Origin: DASSJT01 sp963715025
Lineage (GTDB): Bacteria > Actinomycetota > Actinomycetes > Actinomycetales > Dermatophilaceae
DNA length: 64,000 nucleotides
Assembly: GCA_963715025.1 (NCBI GenBank)
Contig: CAVQQQ010000009.1
Coordinates: 930,001 to 994,000, forward strand
Reading direction: 5' to 3'
The notes under the pieces were generated by a model. The model was not told the origin of the DNA and searched no databases. It was given only the letters and a program-made list of their open reading frames with translations. Numbering within the stretch: the stretch's first letter is position 1; every line of letters starts with the position of its first letter. Positions 42,822 to 51,254 of this stretch are shown piece after piece. The position numbers and the translations under genes were made by a program.

Positions 42822-43838
42822 ATGACTGCCGAGGCGACCCTCACCACCGACATCCTTGACGTTGCGCGCGAGCAGGTGCTGGAGCGCGGCGAGGCGCTGC
42901 GCTATGAGCAGGTCGTGGCGGTCCTCCGCACCGGTGACGACCGGCTCGAGGAGCTGCTCGCGCTCGCCCATGACGTGCGCATGAAGTACAACGGACCGGA
43001 GGTCGAGGTCGAGGGCATCGTGTCCCTCAAGACCGGCGGCTGCCCCGAGGACTGCCACTTCTGCAGCCAGTCGGGACAGTTCACCTCTCCCGTCCGCGCG
43101 GTGTGGCTCAACATCCCGGAGCTGGTCCGCGCGGCCAAGCAGACTCGGGAGACCGGGGCGAGCGAGTTCTGCATCGTCGCCGCGGTGCGCGGTCCAGACG
43201 AGAAGCTGATGGCGCAGATGCGCGAGGGCGTCAGGGCGATCAAGGCCGAGGTCGACATCCAGGTCGCCGCCTCGCTCGGCATGCTCACCCGGGAGCAGGT
43301 CGACGACCTCGTCGACATGGGCGTCCACCGCTACAACCACAACCTCGAGGCCGGCCGCACCTACTTCCCGAGCGTGGTCACAACCCATTCGTGGGAGGAG
43401 CGCTGGGACACCTGCCTGATGGTCAAGGAGTCCGGCATGGAACTGTGCTGCGGCGGCCTCGTCGGCATGGGCGAAACCCTCCAGCAGCGCGCAGAGCTCG
43501 CCGCACAGCTCGGCGAACTGGAGCCGCACGAGGTACCTCTCAACTTTCTGAACCCGCGTCCAGGCACGCCGTTCGGCGACCTGCCGGTCATGCCCGCAAA
43601 CGACGCGCTTCGCACCGTTGCGGCCTTCCGACTGGCTCTGCCCCGCACGATCCTGCGCTACGCCGGCGGCCGCGAGCTCACCCTTGGCGACCTCGGCACG
43701 CGCGAGGGTCTGCTCGGCGGCATCAACGCAGTCATCGTGGGCAACTACCTCACCACCCTGGGCCGAGACCCCCGCGAGGACCTCTCGCTGCTGGCCGATC
43801 TCCAGATGCCGGTCAAGGCGCTCAACGAGACGTTCTGA
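42822..43838 (+). CDS. bioB: Biotin synthase
   Basis: 338 residues, radical-SAM enzyme. The 4Fe-4S ligands are Cys74, Cys78, Cys81 (GCPEDCHFCSQSG); later Cys in CIVAAVRGP and the conserved Arg in the C-terminal third belong to the sacrificial 2Fe-2S site. It inserts sulfur into dethiobiotin. Directly followed, after 13 bp, by bsaP, whose product is thought to support its iron-sulfur cluster. Confidence 0.95.
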   Translation: MTAEATLTTDILDVAREQVLERGEALRYEQVVAVLRTGDDRLEELLALAHDVRMKYNGPEVEVEGIVSLKTGGCPEDCHFCSQSGQFTSPVRAVWLNIPELVRAAKQTRETGASEFCIVAAVRGPDEKLMAQMREGVRAIKAEVDIQVAASLGMLTREQVDDLVDMGVHRYNHNLEAGRTYFPSVVTTHSWEERWDTCLMVKESGMELCCGGLVGMGETLQQRAELAAQLGELEPHEVPLNFLNPRPGTPFGDLPVMPANDALRTVAAFRLALPRTILRYAGGRELTLGDLGTREGLLGGINAVIVGNYLTTLGRDPREDLSLLADLQMPVKALNETF

Positions 43839-43851
43839 AAGAGCATCGGGT

Positions 43852-44076
43852 ATGCCGGACAGTCGCCCTTGGTGCCCACGCTGCGGTGAGGCCGTGGCCG
43901 CAGAAGACCACGCAAGGTGCGAGCACGCCCTCGAGCTGGAGCCACCGCGCTACTGCGCGCAGTGCCGGCGCCGGATGAGGGTGCAGGTGGTCCCGGGGTC
44001 GTGGCGGGCCGAGTGCGTCGAGCACGGCGTTCTCGAGCGCGGTACCTGGGCGCCCTTCACGTCCCGGGACTCTTGA
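43852..44076 (+). CDS. bsaP: Biotin synthase auxiliary protein BsaP
   Basis: 74 residues with two Cys pairs, CPRCG (near residue 8) and CAQC (near residue 38), plus two more Cys (RCEHA and AECVEHG): a zinc-ribbon or iron-sulfur type small protein. Position right after bioB and size match BsaP of actinobacteria, proposed to rebuild or protect the BioB cluster. The ATG lies inside a copy of the dispersed octamer (GT-ATG-CCG, 43850-43857). Confidence 0.8.
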   Translation: MPDSRPWCPRCGEAVAAEDHARCEHALELEPPRYCAQCRRRMRVQVVPGSWRAECVEHGVLERGTWAPFTSRDS

Positions 44077-44144
44077 CCCGCCAGCGCCGCGCTCAGGGAC
44101 CTCAGACGCCCTGCCGGCGTTCGCCGGCGGCCCTGCTCCTGCCC

Positions 44145-45323
44145 TCAGCCGTCGGCCGGCCCGGCATGTTCCTGGCTGCTTTCGCCGACGATGTCCCCAC
44201 CCGCGGGTGGCATGGGCGTGTGGCCGAGTTCCGGCGCCGTGTCCTGACCCGCGTAGTAGCGCACGACGCTGTTGGCCACCGCGAGGACGGGAACAGCGAA
44301 GAGCGCGCCGACGATCCCCAAGAGGAACGAGCCGGTGGCAACGGCGGCGATCACGGCCAACGGGTGCAGCGCGACCGCACGTCCCATGAGGAATGGCTGC
44401 AGCGCGTGGGTCTCCACCTGCTGGACCAGCACCACCACCCCAAGCATCACGAGCGCCGCCACGGGGCCCTTGACGACCAGGGCGACCAGCACCGCGACGG
44501 CGCCGGAGAAGATCGCACCCACGATGGGCACGAACGAGGAGAGGAAGACGAGCACGGTGATGGGGATGACGAAGGGCAGTCGCAGCACGAGCGCTCCCAA
44601 GCCGATGCCGACCGCGTCGACTCCTGCCACCAGCACCTGGGTCCGGGCATAGTGGCCCAGACTCACCCAGCCCCGCCGGAACGCCTGATACGTCGGGTCC
44701 TGGGCCGGTCTGGGCAGCATCCGGATGAAGAACCGCCAGATCTGCTCGCCCTCGGCGAGGAAGAAGAAGGTGGCGATCAGGCAGATCAGCAAGCCGGCGA
44801 CGAAGTGCCCTGCCGACGTGCCGACGCTCAGGAGGCCGGATGTCAGCTGGCGCGAGTTGCCACGGATCGACTCCTTGGCCTGGTCGATGACGTCGGCAAG
44901 CTGGGCGCTGGACAGCTTGAGGGGGCCAGAGCGCAGCCATGAGACCACCTGGTCGAGACCGTTCTCCGCGCTGGCACGCATGCTGCCGGCGCCGGACGCC
45001 AGCTGAGTGGCCACCAGGCCGAACAGGACCAGCACCGCAGCGAGGGCTATGAGGAGCACGATCAGCGATGCGGCTCCGCGTCGAAGCGGAGTGCGGGTCG
45101 TCAAGAACCGCGCCGGTGGAGCAAGCAGGGCGGCGAACAGCACGGCCACGGCGAGCGGAACGACGACCACGCTGGCCACCCGCAGGGCAGCGACCACTGC
45201 TGCCGCCGCTGCGGCGACCACAAGGATCCGCCAGGACCACGCTGCTGCCAGGACGAGCGGCCTGGGTACGGTTTCCTGCTGTTCGCGGGGAGCCTCAAGC
45301 GCTGGCTTTGTGTCTTCGGTCAT
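44145..45323 (-). CDS. AI-2E family transporter
   Basis: 392 residues with about eight membrane helices and the family signature: AVAVLFAALLAPPARFLTTR, FFFLAEGEQIWRFFIRMLP, LPFVIPITVLVFLSSFVPIVGAIFSGAVAVLVALV, and VQQVETHALQPFLMGRAVALHPL. These permeases act on varied substrates (autoinducer-2, Na+/H+); substrate unknown. Start at ATG 45323 (MTEDTKP); an upstream in-frame start is possible. Confidence 0.9.
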   Translation of the reverse strand: MTEDTKPALEAPREQQETVPRPLVLAAAWSWRILVVAAAAAAVVAALRVASVVVVPLAVAVLFAALLAPPARFLTTRTPLRRGAASLIVLLIALAAVLVLFGLVATQLASGAGSMRASAENGLDQVVSWLRSGPLKLSSAQLADVIDQAKESIRGNSRQLTSGLLSVGTSAGHFVAGLLICLIATFFFLAEGEQIWRFFIRMLPRPAQDPTYQAFRRGWVSLGHYARTQVLVAGVDAVGIGLGALVLRLPFVIPITVLVFLSSFVPIVGAIFSGAVAVLVALVVKGPVAALVMLGVVVLVQQVETHALQPFLMGRAVALHPLAVIAAVATGSFLLGIVGALFAVPVLAVANSVVRYYAGQDTAPELGHTPMPPAGGDIVGESSQEHAGPADG

Positions 45324-45422
45324 CGTCGAGGGTAACCGGCGGGGGCCGTCAGGCGACACAGCCAGTGCCTTCCTCGGCCGGCCCGCCATCGGGGGTCGAC
45401 CTGGATGCGGGGAGGGTGCGGA

Positions 45423-46085
45423 TCAGGGGGCGCCGTTGAACGGGATCTCGGTCTGCCAGGACTCGACCGGCTGGGTCGCGGCGGCATAGAGCGCGTCGGC
45501 GACGTGAGCAGGATCGAACGGTCCTCCGGGCGCCAGCACACCGTTGACCGTCACCGACACAGCACGGATGCCGTCCGGTGCGAGGGCCCCGTCAAGCGCG
45601 GCCACGAGGTTGCGCAGGCCGGCCTTCTGGACCCCGACGGAAGCAGCTTCCACCCAGGGAGCGTCCGCGGCCCGGCTACCGGTTGCGATGACCCGTGCGC
45701 CGTCGCGCATCAGTGGGCGCGCCGCCTGGACGGCCGTCAGGAGGCCGGCCACACCCACCCGCAGATCGGCCAGCAGCTCGTCAGGAGTCAGCTCCAAGGG
45801 ACTCTTCATCGTTGTGACACTCGGGTTGTAGTGCAGCACGTCGATCTGGCCGCTGAACGCCCCGAACCGCGCCACGGCGGCCCGGAGTGCGGCGTCGTCC
45901 CCGACCTCGGCCACGGCCCAGTCCACCGTGATGTCGTCGGCGCGCAGGACGTCGGCCAAGTGCTCCATGGCCGCGGCCCGTCGGCCGATCAGCCCGACGG
46001 CATATCCCTTGATCCCGAATCGGTGAGCGACGGCCGCACCAACACCCGGCCCCGCGGCGACGACCACAATCACGCGACCGGTCAT
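45423..46085 (-). CDS. Short-chain dehydrogenase-like protein without catalytic Tyr
   Basis: 220 residues. Rossmann nucleotide site VVVAAGPGVGAAVAHRFG and an SDR-like NPSV in place of the usual NNAG. The active-site stretch reads GSRAADAPWVEAASVGVQKAGLRNL: the Ser-Tyr-xxx-Lys pattern has Val for Tyr, with Lys kept. It may bind cofactor without the usual reduction, or use another residue. Family assignment is firm; the reaction is not. It stands alone, convergent with nothing and upstream of AI-2E on the same strand. Confidence 0.75.
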   Translation of the reverse strand: MTGRVIVVVAAGPGVGAAVAHRFGIKGYAVGLIGRRAAAMEHLADVLRADDITVDWAVAEVGDDAALRAAVARFGAFSGQIDVLHYNPSVTTMKSPLELTPDELLADLRVGVAGLLTAVQAARPLMRDGARVIATGSRAADAPWVEAASVGVQKAGLRNLVAALDGALAPDGIRAVSVTVNGVLAPGGPFDPAHVADALYAAATQPVESWQTEIPFNGAP

Positions 46086-46150
46086 GATCGAAGGCTACGC
46101 GCCGCCCTGCACGGGGTCGACACGGCCGGGTCCCCATCCGGGCGCCCCGA

Positions 46151-46249
46151 TCAGCGCGCTCGCCCGGCGCGCAGCGTGGCCACGGACTTGGCGATGCGGG
46201 CGGCCCGCGTCTCGGGCTTCTTGGCGCCGGCGACCTGCAGCGGCACCGA
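46151..46249 (-). pseudogene. C-terminal remnant of a YdeI/OmpD-associated protein
   Basis: Reads QVAGAKKPETRAARIAKSV then ATLRAGRAR and a stop at 46151. The AKKPETRAARIAK element is the usual end of YdeI/OmpD-associated (OmdA) family proteins, normally 150-200 residues. No upstream part exists; the sequence breaks off at about 46250, where an unrelated opposite-strand fragment begins. Confidence 0.5.
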
Positions 46250-46250
46250 T

Positions 46251-46331
46251 CACCTCCCGTCCCCGAGGCAGCTCGACGCGGCTGCCGACGCGGGCACCGA
46301 CGTCTTCCTCGCTGCCTATCGCCCCCGGTAG
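46251..46331 (+). pseudogene. C-terminal remnant, possibly a TetR-like regulator
   Basis: Only 26 residues plus stop: a helical tail QLDAAADAGTDVFLAAYRPR resembling the last helix of TetR-type regulators. The 5' part is missing at the junction near 46250. Identification is weak; it is listed because the frame, composition and abrupt beginning look like a broken gene. Confidence 0.3.
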
Positions 46332-46370
46332 GCGGCCGAGCTCGGCTGCGGTGGACGACAATCGTCGGCG

Positions 46371-47699
46371 ATGCACATCGAAGCAGCCCCCAGCCATGAC
46401 GACCTGATCGCCTATGACCACGAGCACCTGTGGCATCCCTACTCCTCGGCCCTGGCGCCCAGCGAGCCGTACCTCGTGGAGTCTGCCGACGGCATACGGC
46501 TGCGCCTGCGGGACCACGACGGCAGCCCGCGCGAGGTCATCGACGCCATGTCGTCGTGGTGGTGCGCGATCCACGGCTACCGCGTGCCCGAGCTCGACGC
46601 GGCGGCCCGCGCGCAGCTCGACCGCATGAGCCACGTGATGTTCGGCGGGCTCACTCACGAGCCGGCCATCGCCCTGGCCCGGCGGCTCGTCGACCTCACG
46701 CCCGAGGAACTGCAGCACGTGTTCTTCGCGGACTCAGGATCGGTCTCGGTCGAGGTCGCGATGAAGATGGCGCTGCAGTTCCATCTCGCTGCCGGCGAGC
46801 GCCGCACCCGCTTCTTCACGATCCGCGGCGGCTACCACGGCGACACGTTCAACCCCATGTCGGTCACCGATCCGGTGGGCGGCATGCACGCTCTGTTCCG
46901 CGGCATCCTGCCCGAGCACGTGTTCGCGCCCTGTCCGCCGGCTGGGATCGACGTCTCACCCGACGACCCCACGATGGTCGAGTGGGAGCGCGCCACGCGC
47001 GCCCTCTATGCCGAGCACGCGGGTGAGGTCGCGGCCGTCATCCTGGAGCCCGTGCTCCAGGGCGCCGGTGGCATGCGTCTCTACAGCCCGTATGCCGTGC
47101 AGGTGCTTGCCGACGTCGCTCGCCAGAGCGGGGCCCTGGTGATCTTCGACGAGATCGCGACCGGGTTCGGCCGCACCGGCGAGCTCTGGGGTGCCGACCA
47201 CGCCGACGTGACGCCGGACATCGTGTGCGTCGGCAAAGCCCTGACCGGCGGCTACCTGACCCTGGCCGCGGTGGTGTGCACGTCAGAGGTGGCCAGGGGT
47301 GTCAGCGCTGAGTCTGCGGGCGGCGCACTCATGCACGGGCCGACCTTCATGGCCAACCCGCTCGCCTGCTCGGTCGCGCTGGCGAGCCTGGACCTGCTGG
47401 AGCACAACGGCTTCCGGACCCAGGTGGCCGCCCTCGACTCAGGTCTGCGCGCGGGTCTCGAGCCGGCATACGGCCTCCCGTCCGTCTCGGACGTGCGCGT
47501 TCTCGGGGGCGTGGGCGTCATCGAGCTGCACGAGGCCGTGCGGGTGGCCGAGGTGGCTGCCGCCGCGATCGAGCGAGGGGTGTGGGTGCGGCCGTTCCGC
47601 ACCCTCGTCTACACCATGCCACCCTATGTGACCGGACCGGACGACCTCGCGACCGTATGCGCGGCGATGGTCGGGGCCGTCGGGGACGTCCACGGCTGA
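46371..47699 (+). CDS. bioA: Adenosylmethionine-8-amino-7-oxononanoate aminotransferase
   Basis: 442 residues. BioA hallmarks: HLWHPYSSALAPSEPYLVESADG, SSWWCAIHGYRVPELDAAARAQL, FFADSGSVSVEVAMKMALQ, RGGYHGDT, and the PLP lysine in CVGKALTGG. It makes 7,8-diaminopelargonate. Contains two octamer copies that impose ATA (Gly-Ile-Arg at 46491) and GCA/TAT codons. Transcribed alone, 4.3 kb before bioF-bioD. Confidence 0.94.
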   Translation: MHIEAAPSHDDLIAYDHEHLWHPYSSALAPSEPYLVESADGIRLRLRDHDGSPREVIDAMSSWWCAIHGYRVPELDAAARAQLDRMSHVMFGGLTHEPAIALARRLVDLTPEELQHVFFADSGSVSVEVAMKMALQFHLAAGERRTRFFTIRGGYHGDTFNPMSVTDPVGGMHALFRGILPEHVFAPCPPAGIDVSPDDPTMVEWERATRALYAEHAGEVAAVILEPVLQGAGGMRLYSPYAVQVLADVARQSGALVIFDEIATGFGRTGELWGADHADVTPDIVCVGKALTGGYLTLAAVVCTSEVARGVSAESAGGALMHGPTFMANPLACSVALASLDLLEHNGFRTQVAALDSGLRAGLEPAYGLPSVSDVRVLGGVGVIELHEAVRVAEVAAAAIERGVWVRPFRTLVYTMPPYVTGPDDLATVCAAMVGAVGDVHG

Positions 47700-47707
47700 T
47701 CCGCCGG

Positions 47708-48187
47708 TCAGGCGAGATCGGCGGCCGAGTCGCGCCCGGCTGCGGTCGACCTCTGGAGGAAGTCGAGGATCGTGGCCAGCTGCTCGTCGGTGAAACCGGC
47801 GCAGATGTCGTCCATCGCCGCGTTCATGCCTGCCAACACCTTGAGGAGCTCGCGCTGCCGGTCTGGGACGCTGCGCACCTCGACCGCGCGGCGGTCGTCC
47901 CGGGCGCGGGTGCGCTCGACCCAGCCGTCCGCCTCGAGCCGGGCCAGGATGCCGGTCATTGTCGCCGCGTGAACGCCGACCCGGCGGGCCAGGGCGGTGG
48001 GACTCAGCGGGCCGTGGCGGGCGATGACGTCGAGGCAGTCGTAGTCGATGTCCTTCAGCTCGACCCGCTGACCCGCCCGGTGGTTGAGCACGGCCAGCTC
48101 GATCCGGAGGTCGCGCAGGCTCTGCTTCGTGGCCGCCACCAGCCGCCGCCGGTGGCGGGCCCGCTCCCGCGAGATCGCTTCGCCCAT
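47708..48187 (-). CDS. MarR-family transcriptional regulator
   Basis: 159 residues. Winged helix: YDCLDVIARHGPLSPTALARRVGVHAATMTGILARLEADGWVERTRARDDRRAVEVRSV, with flanking dimer helices. It is divergent from the NAD(P)-binding protein gene, with a MarR-type dyad between. It ends eight bases after bioA, on the opposite strand. Confidence 0.9.
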   Translation of the reverse strand: MGEAISRERARHRRRLVAATKQSLRDLRIELAVLNHRAGQRVELKDIDYDCLDVIARHGPLSPTALARRVGVHAATMTGILARLEADGWVERTRARDDRRAVEVRSVPDRQRELLKVLAGMNAAMDDICAGFTDEQLATILDFLQRSTAAGRDSAADLA

Positions 48188-48211
48188 GTCGACTCCTTTG
48201 ATCTGCGTACT

Positions 48212-48226
48212 ATATGATACTCATAT
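48212..48226. promoter_or_regulatory. MarR operator in an AT-rich divergent promoter
   Basis: ATATGA-TAC-TCATAT, a perfect 6-bp dyad with three-base centre, inside a 30-bp AT-rich island (about 48208-48238) between the divergent MarR and NAD(P)-binding genes. A partial second copy (ATTACATGATTC) follows. Likely bound by the MarR protein at 47708. Confidence 0.65.
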
Positions 48227-48277
48227 TACATGATTCTCGTAGCATCGGCTGTCGCTGGTGCACTGCCAAGGAGACCA

Positions 48278-48973
48278 ATGAACACCGCCATCTTCGGAGC
48301 CAACGGCCCCACGGGCCGACTGCTCACTCAGGCCATCCTCGACGCCGGCCATGAGGCAAGAGCCGTGACCCGCCGGCCCGCCGAGTTCCCGATCACCCAC
48401 CCGCGCCTCACCGTCGTGTCCGCGGACGCGCTCGACCCCGCCGCGGTCGACGGGGCAATCGAGGGCACCGACGCCGTCCTGTCGACACTCGGCGTCCCCT
48501 ACACGCGATCGCCCATCGACATCTACTCCGCCTCGGCGACGTTCTTCATCGACTCGATGCGTCGTCACGGCGCGCGGCGGCTCGTCGTCGTGAGCTCCAG
48601 CGCTACCCACGAGATGGCCCAGCCTGCCGGTGGATTCCTGCTGACCAAGGTGATGCAGCCCCTCGTCAAAGCCACGATCGGCAAGACGACGTACACCGAC
48701 ATGCAGCGCATGGAGGCGATCGTCGGCGAGAGCGGACTCGACTGGACCGTCATGCGCCCTTCTGGCCTGTTCGACCACGCCGGCGCGACGGCATACGAGC
48801 TCAGCACCGACCACGCGCCAGCACCGTTCACGGCACGAGCCGACCTGGCCGCCAGCATCGCCGACCAACTCGTGGACGACCGGTTCCTGGGCAGGTTCGT
48901 CGCCGTCTCGACCACGGCGGTGCGTCCCAGCCTGCTCGCCCTCGTCTGGCGTGAGGCCCTCAGCAGGCGCTGA
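48278..48973 (+). CDS. NAD(P)-binding (NmrA/SDR a5-like) protein
   Basis: 231 residues. N-terminal NTAIFGANGPTGRLLTQAILDAGHEARAVTRRP nucleotide site (GxxGxxG), VVVSSSATHE, and DWTVMRPSGLFDH, as in NAD(P)H-binding quinone-reductase-like and biliverdin-reductase-like atypical SDRs. Probably redox sensing or quinone handling. AAGGAG precedes ATG 48278; regulated by the divergent MarR. Confidence 0.87.
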   Translation: MNTAIFGANGPTGRLLTQAILDAGHEARAVTRRPAEFPITHPRLTVVSADALDPAAVDGAIEGTDAVLSTLGVPYTRSPIDIYSASATFFIDSMRRHGARRLVVVSSSATHEMAQPAGGFLLTKVMQPLVKATIGKTTYTDMQRMEAIVGESGLDWTVMRPSGLFDHAGATAYELSTDHAPAPFTARADLAASIADQLVDDRFLGRFVAVSTTAVRPSLLALVWREALSRR

Positions 48974-49054
48974 CGTCCTCCCTGCCGACCTTCTCGCGGG
49001 GATGCGACCAGGCACCTGCAGACGCGGCCACGGTGCCGGTGGCAGGATGCGTGC

Positions 49055-50116
49055 GTGAGCGGTCAACAGGCGGGTGACAGACCCCGGCTCCGCGTCGCGG
49101 TCATGGGAGCAGGCAGCATCGGGTGCTACGTCGGCGGACGGCTCGCCAAGACCTGCGAGGTCACGCTCATCGGCCGCCGTGAGGCCATGGACGCCATCGC
49201 CCGGCACGGCGTCTCCCTGGGGAGCCCGGGCCAGCCACCGGAGACCATCCCTCCGGGCGCGATCACGGCCACCACCACGGTCGACGGCGCCCATGGCGCC
49301 GACATCGTGCTGGTCACCGTCAAGTCGGCGTCGACGTCGGGGGCCGGGCGCGATCTGGCCCCGGTGCTGGCGCCCGGCGCCATCGTCATCAGCCTTCAGA
49401 ACGGCCTGCACAACACCACTCGCCTCCGCGCGGCTCTGGAGAGCCGGATGCTGTCCAACCCGGTGCTCCCCGGCATGGTCGCCTTCAACGTGGTGCAGCC
49501 GGCGCCCGCGACCTACCTCCGCGCGACCTCTGGCGAGATCATGATCGAGCGCCACGACGGCACGGCCGCTTTCCTGGAGGCGGCCGACAAGGCCGGGATG
49601 TCGATGCGCGCCCGCGATGACATGCGCGAGGTCCAGCACGCCAAGCTGCTCATGAACCTCAACAACGCCATCAACGCCCTGTCCGGGCTACCGCTCAGGG
49701 ACCAGCTCGGCCAGCGCGACTACCGCAAGGTGCTCGCGCTGTGCCAGGAGGAGGGCCTGTCCGTCTTCGCCCGCGAGGGCGTGGCCCCCGCCAGACTTGG
49801 GCCGATTCCGCCCGCTGCGACGATCCGGCTGCTGCGCTGTTCCGACCCGGTGTTCAAGGCCCTCGCCGCCAGTTCGCTCAAGGTGGAGGCCAGCGCCCGG
49901 TCCTCCATGGCCGACGACCTCGTCCTTGGCCGGCGCACCGAGATCGATGAGCTCCAGGGCGAGGTCGCCCGCCTCGGCGACCAGCACGGCATACCCACGC
50001 CGGCCTGCGACCGGATCGTCGAGCTCGTCCGCAAGGCCGAGGCCGACGGTCCGGACAACCTCCCCGCGTGGACCGGACCGGACCTTCTTCGACAGGTGGC
50101 CGACGGCTGGGGATGA
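49055..50116 (+). CDS. 2-dehydropantoate 2-reductase-like protein
   Basis: 353 residues. N-terminal Rossmann site VAVMGAGSIGCYVGGRLA, SLQNGLHNTTRL, the catalytic Lys in VQHAKLLMNLNNAINAL and the C-terminal helical domain with SSMADDLVLGRRTEIDELQG, all of the PanE/ApbA family. It may reduce ketopantoate or another 2-oxo acid; with no pan gene nearby the substrate is open. GTG start 49055. It sits 13 bp before bioF and may share its transcript. Confidence 0.87.
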   Translation: MSGQQAGDRPRLRVAVMGAGSIGCYVGGRLAKTCEVTLIGRREAMDAIARHGVSLGSPGQPPETIPPGAITATTTVDGAHGADIVLVTVKSASTSGAGRDLAPVLAPGAIVISLQNGLHNTTRLRAALESRMLSNPVLPGMVAFNVVQPAPATYLRATSGEIMIERHDGTAAFLEAADKAGMSMRARDDMREVQHAKLLMNLNNAINALSGLPLRDQLGQRDYRKVLALCQEEGLSVFAREGVAPARLGPIPPAATIRLLRCSDPVFKALAASSLKVEASARSSMADDLVLGRRTEIDELQGEVARLGDQHGIPTPACDRIVELVRKAEADGPDNLPAWTGPDLLRQVADGWG

Positions 50117-50129
50117 GAGGATCGCGGCC

Positions 50130-51254
50130 GTGAGTGACTTCCTCCAGTGGCTGTCCGACGCGGCCGATGCCCGGGAGCGCGCCGGCCTCGCCCGCCGCCT
50201 GAGGCCGGTCAAGTCCGGTGAGCTGCTCGACCTTGCGGGCAACGACTACCTCGGACTGCGCGAGCATCCCGCCGTCATCGCAGGCGCCGTGGCGGCCGCT
50301 GAGACCTACGGTGCCGGCGCGGGTGCCAGCCGCCTGGTCACCGGCACCCTCGACGTCCACGAGGAGCTCGAGTCGGCGCTCACCCAGTTCACGAATGCCC
50401 CGAGCGCCCTGGTGTTCTCCACCGGCTATCACGCCAACCTCTCGGCACTCGCAGGTCTGGCCGACGCCGGGACTCTCGTCATCTCCGACGCGCACGCCCA
50501 CGCCTCCCTGATCGACGGCTGCCGGCTGAGCCGTGCTGCGGTGGCGGTCAACCGCCACAACGACCTCGACCACGTCGAGCGCCTCCTCGCCGAGCGCGAG
50601 TCGCCGCGGGCGCTGGTGGTCGCCGAGTCGATCTACTCGGTCCTCGGAGACGCGGCCCCGGTTGCCGAGCTCGTCGCCCTCACCGCCGAGTACGGCGCAG
50701 TTCTGGTCCTCGACGAGGCGCACGCGATCGGCACCGCCGGCGAGCGTGGCGAGGGTCTGCTCGCAGCGAGCGGTTGCGCAGGCTCCGACCATGTCGTGAT
50801 GACCACCACGCTGTCCAAGTCGCTCGCCGCCCAGGGTGGCGCCGTGCTGGCTCATCCGCGGGTGCGCGAGCATCTGGTCAACACGGCTCGGCCGTTCATC
50901 TACGACACCGGCCTCGCCCCTGCGTCCGCGGGGGCCGCACTGGCCGCGCTCAGCGTCCTCAGCGAGCAGCCCTGCCTCGTGGGACGGGTTCGGGCCAACG
51001 CGGCGCTCCTCGCCGACGCCACCGGGCAGGCCGCGCCGGCTGGAGCTGTCCTCTCGGTGCCCATGCCCAGCCCGCACGAGGCCGTCGAGGCGGTCGAGCG
51101 GGCGGGCTCGCACGGCATACGCATCGGCTGCTTCCGCCCGCCCTCCACGCCCGACGGCATCTCCCGACTGCGCATGAGCGCCCACGCCAACCACTCCCGG
51201 GAAGACGTCCTGCGCGCTTGCGAGATGCTGCGCAAGGTGTCGTCGGTTGCCTGA
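50130..51254 (+). CDS. bioF: 8-amino-7-oxononanoate synthase
   Basis: 374 residues, alpha-oxoamine synthase. LLDLAGNDYLGLREHP, GAGASRLVTGTLDVHEELE, DEAHAIGTAGERGEG, and PLP lysine in TTLSKSLAAQGG. It condenses pimeloyl thioester with alanine, the first ring step of biotin synthesis. GTG start with GAGAGG upstream. bioD overlaps its 3' end by eight bases. Confidence 0.94.
   Translation: MSDFLQWLSDAADARERAGLARRLRPVKSGELLDLAGNDYLGLREHPAVIAGAVAAAETYGAGAGASRLVTGTLDVHEELESALTQFTNAPSALVFSTGYHANLSALAGLADAGTLVISDAHAHASLIDGCRLSRAAVAVNRHNDLDHVERLLAERESPRALVVAESIYSVLGDAAPVAELVALTAEYGAVLVLDEAHAIGTAGERGEGLLAASGCAGSDHVVMTTTLSKSLAAQGGAVLAHPRVREHLVNTARPFIYDTGLAPASAGAALAALSVLSEQPCLVGRVRANAALLADATGQAAPAGAVLSVPMPSPHEAVEAVERAGSHGIRIGCFRPPSTPDGISRLRMSAHANHSREDVLRACEMLRKVSSVA

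Noticed and set aside
42700..42822. BioQ/BirA operator before bioB
   Set aside because: GAAC and GTTC elements near 42713-42726 are too short and too widely spaced to match a known biotin operator.
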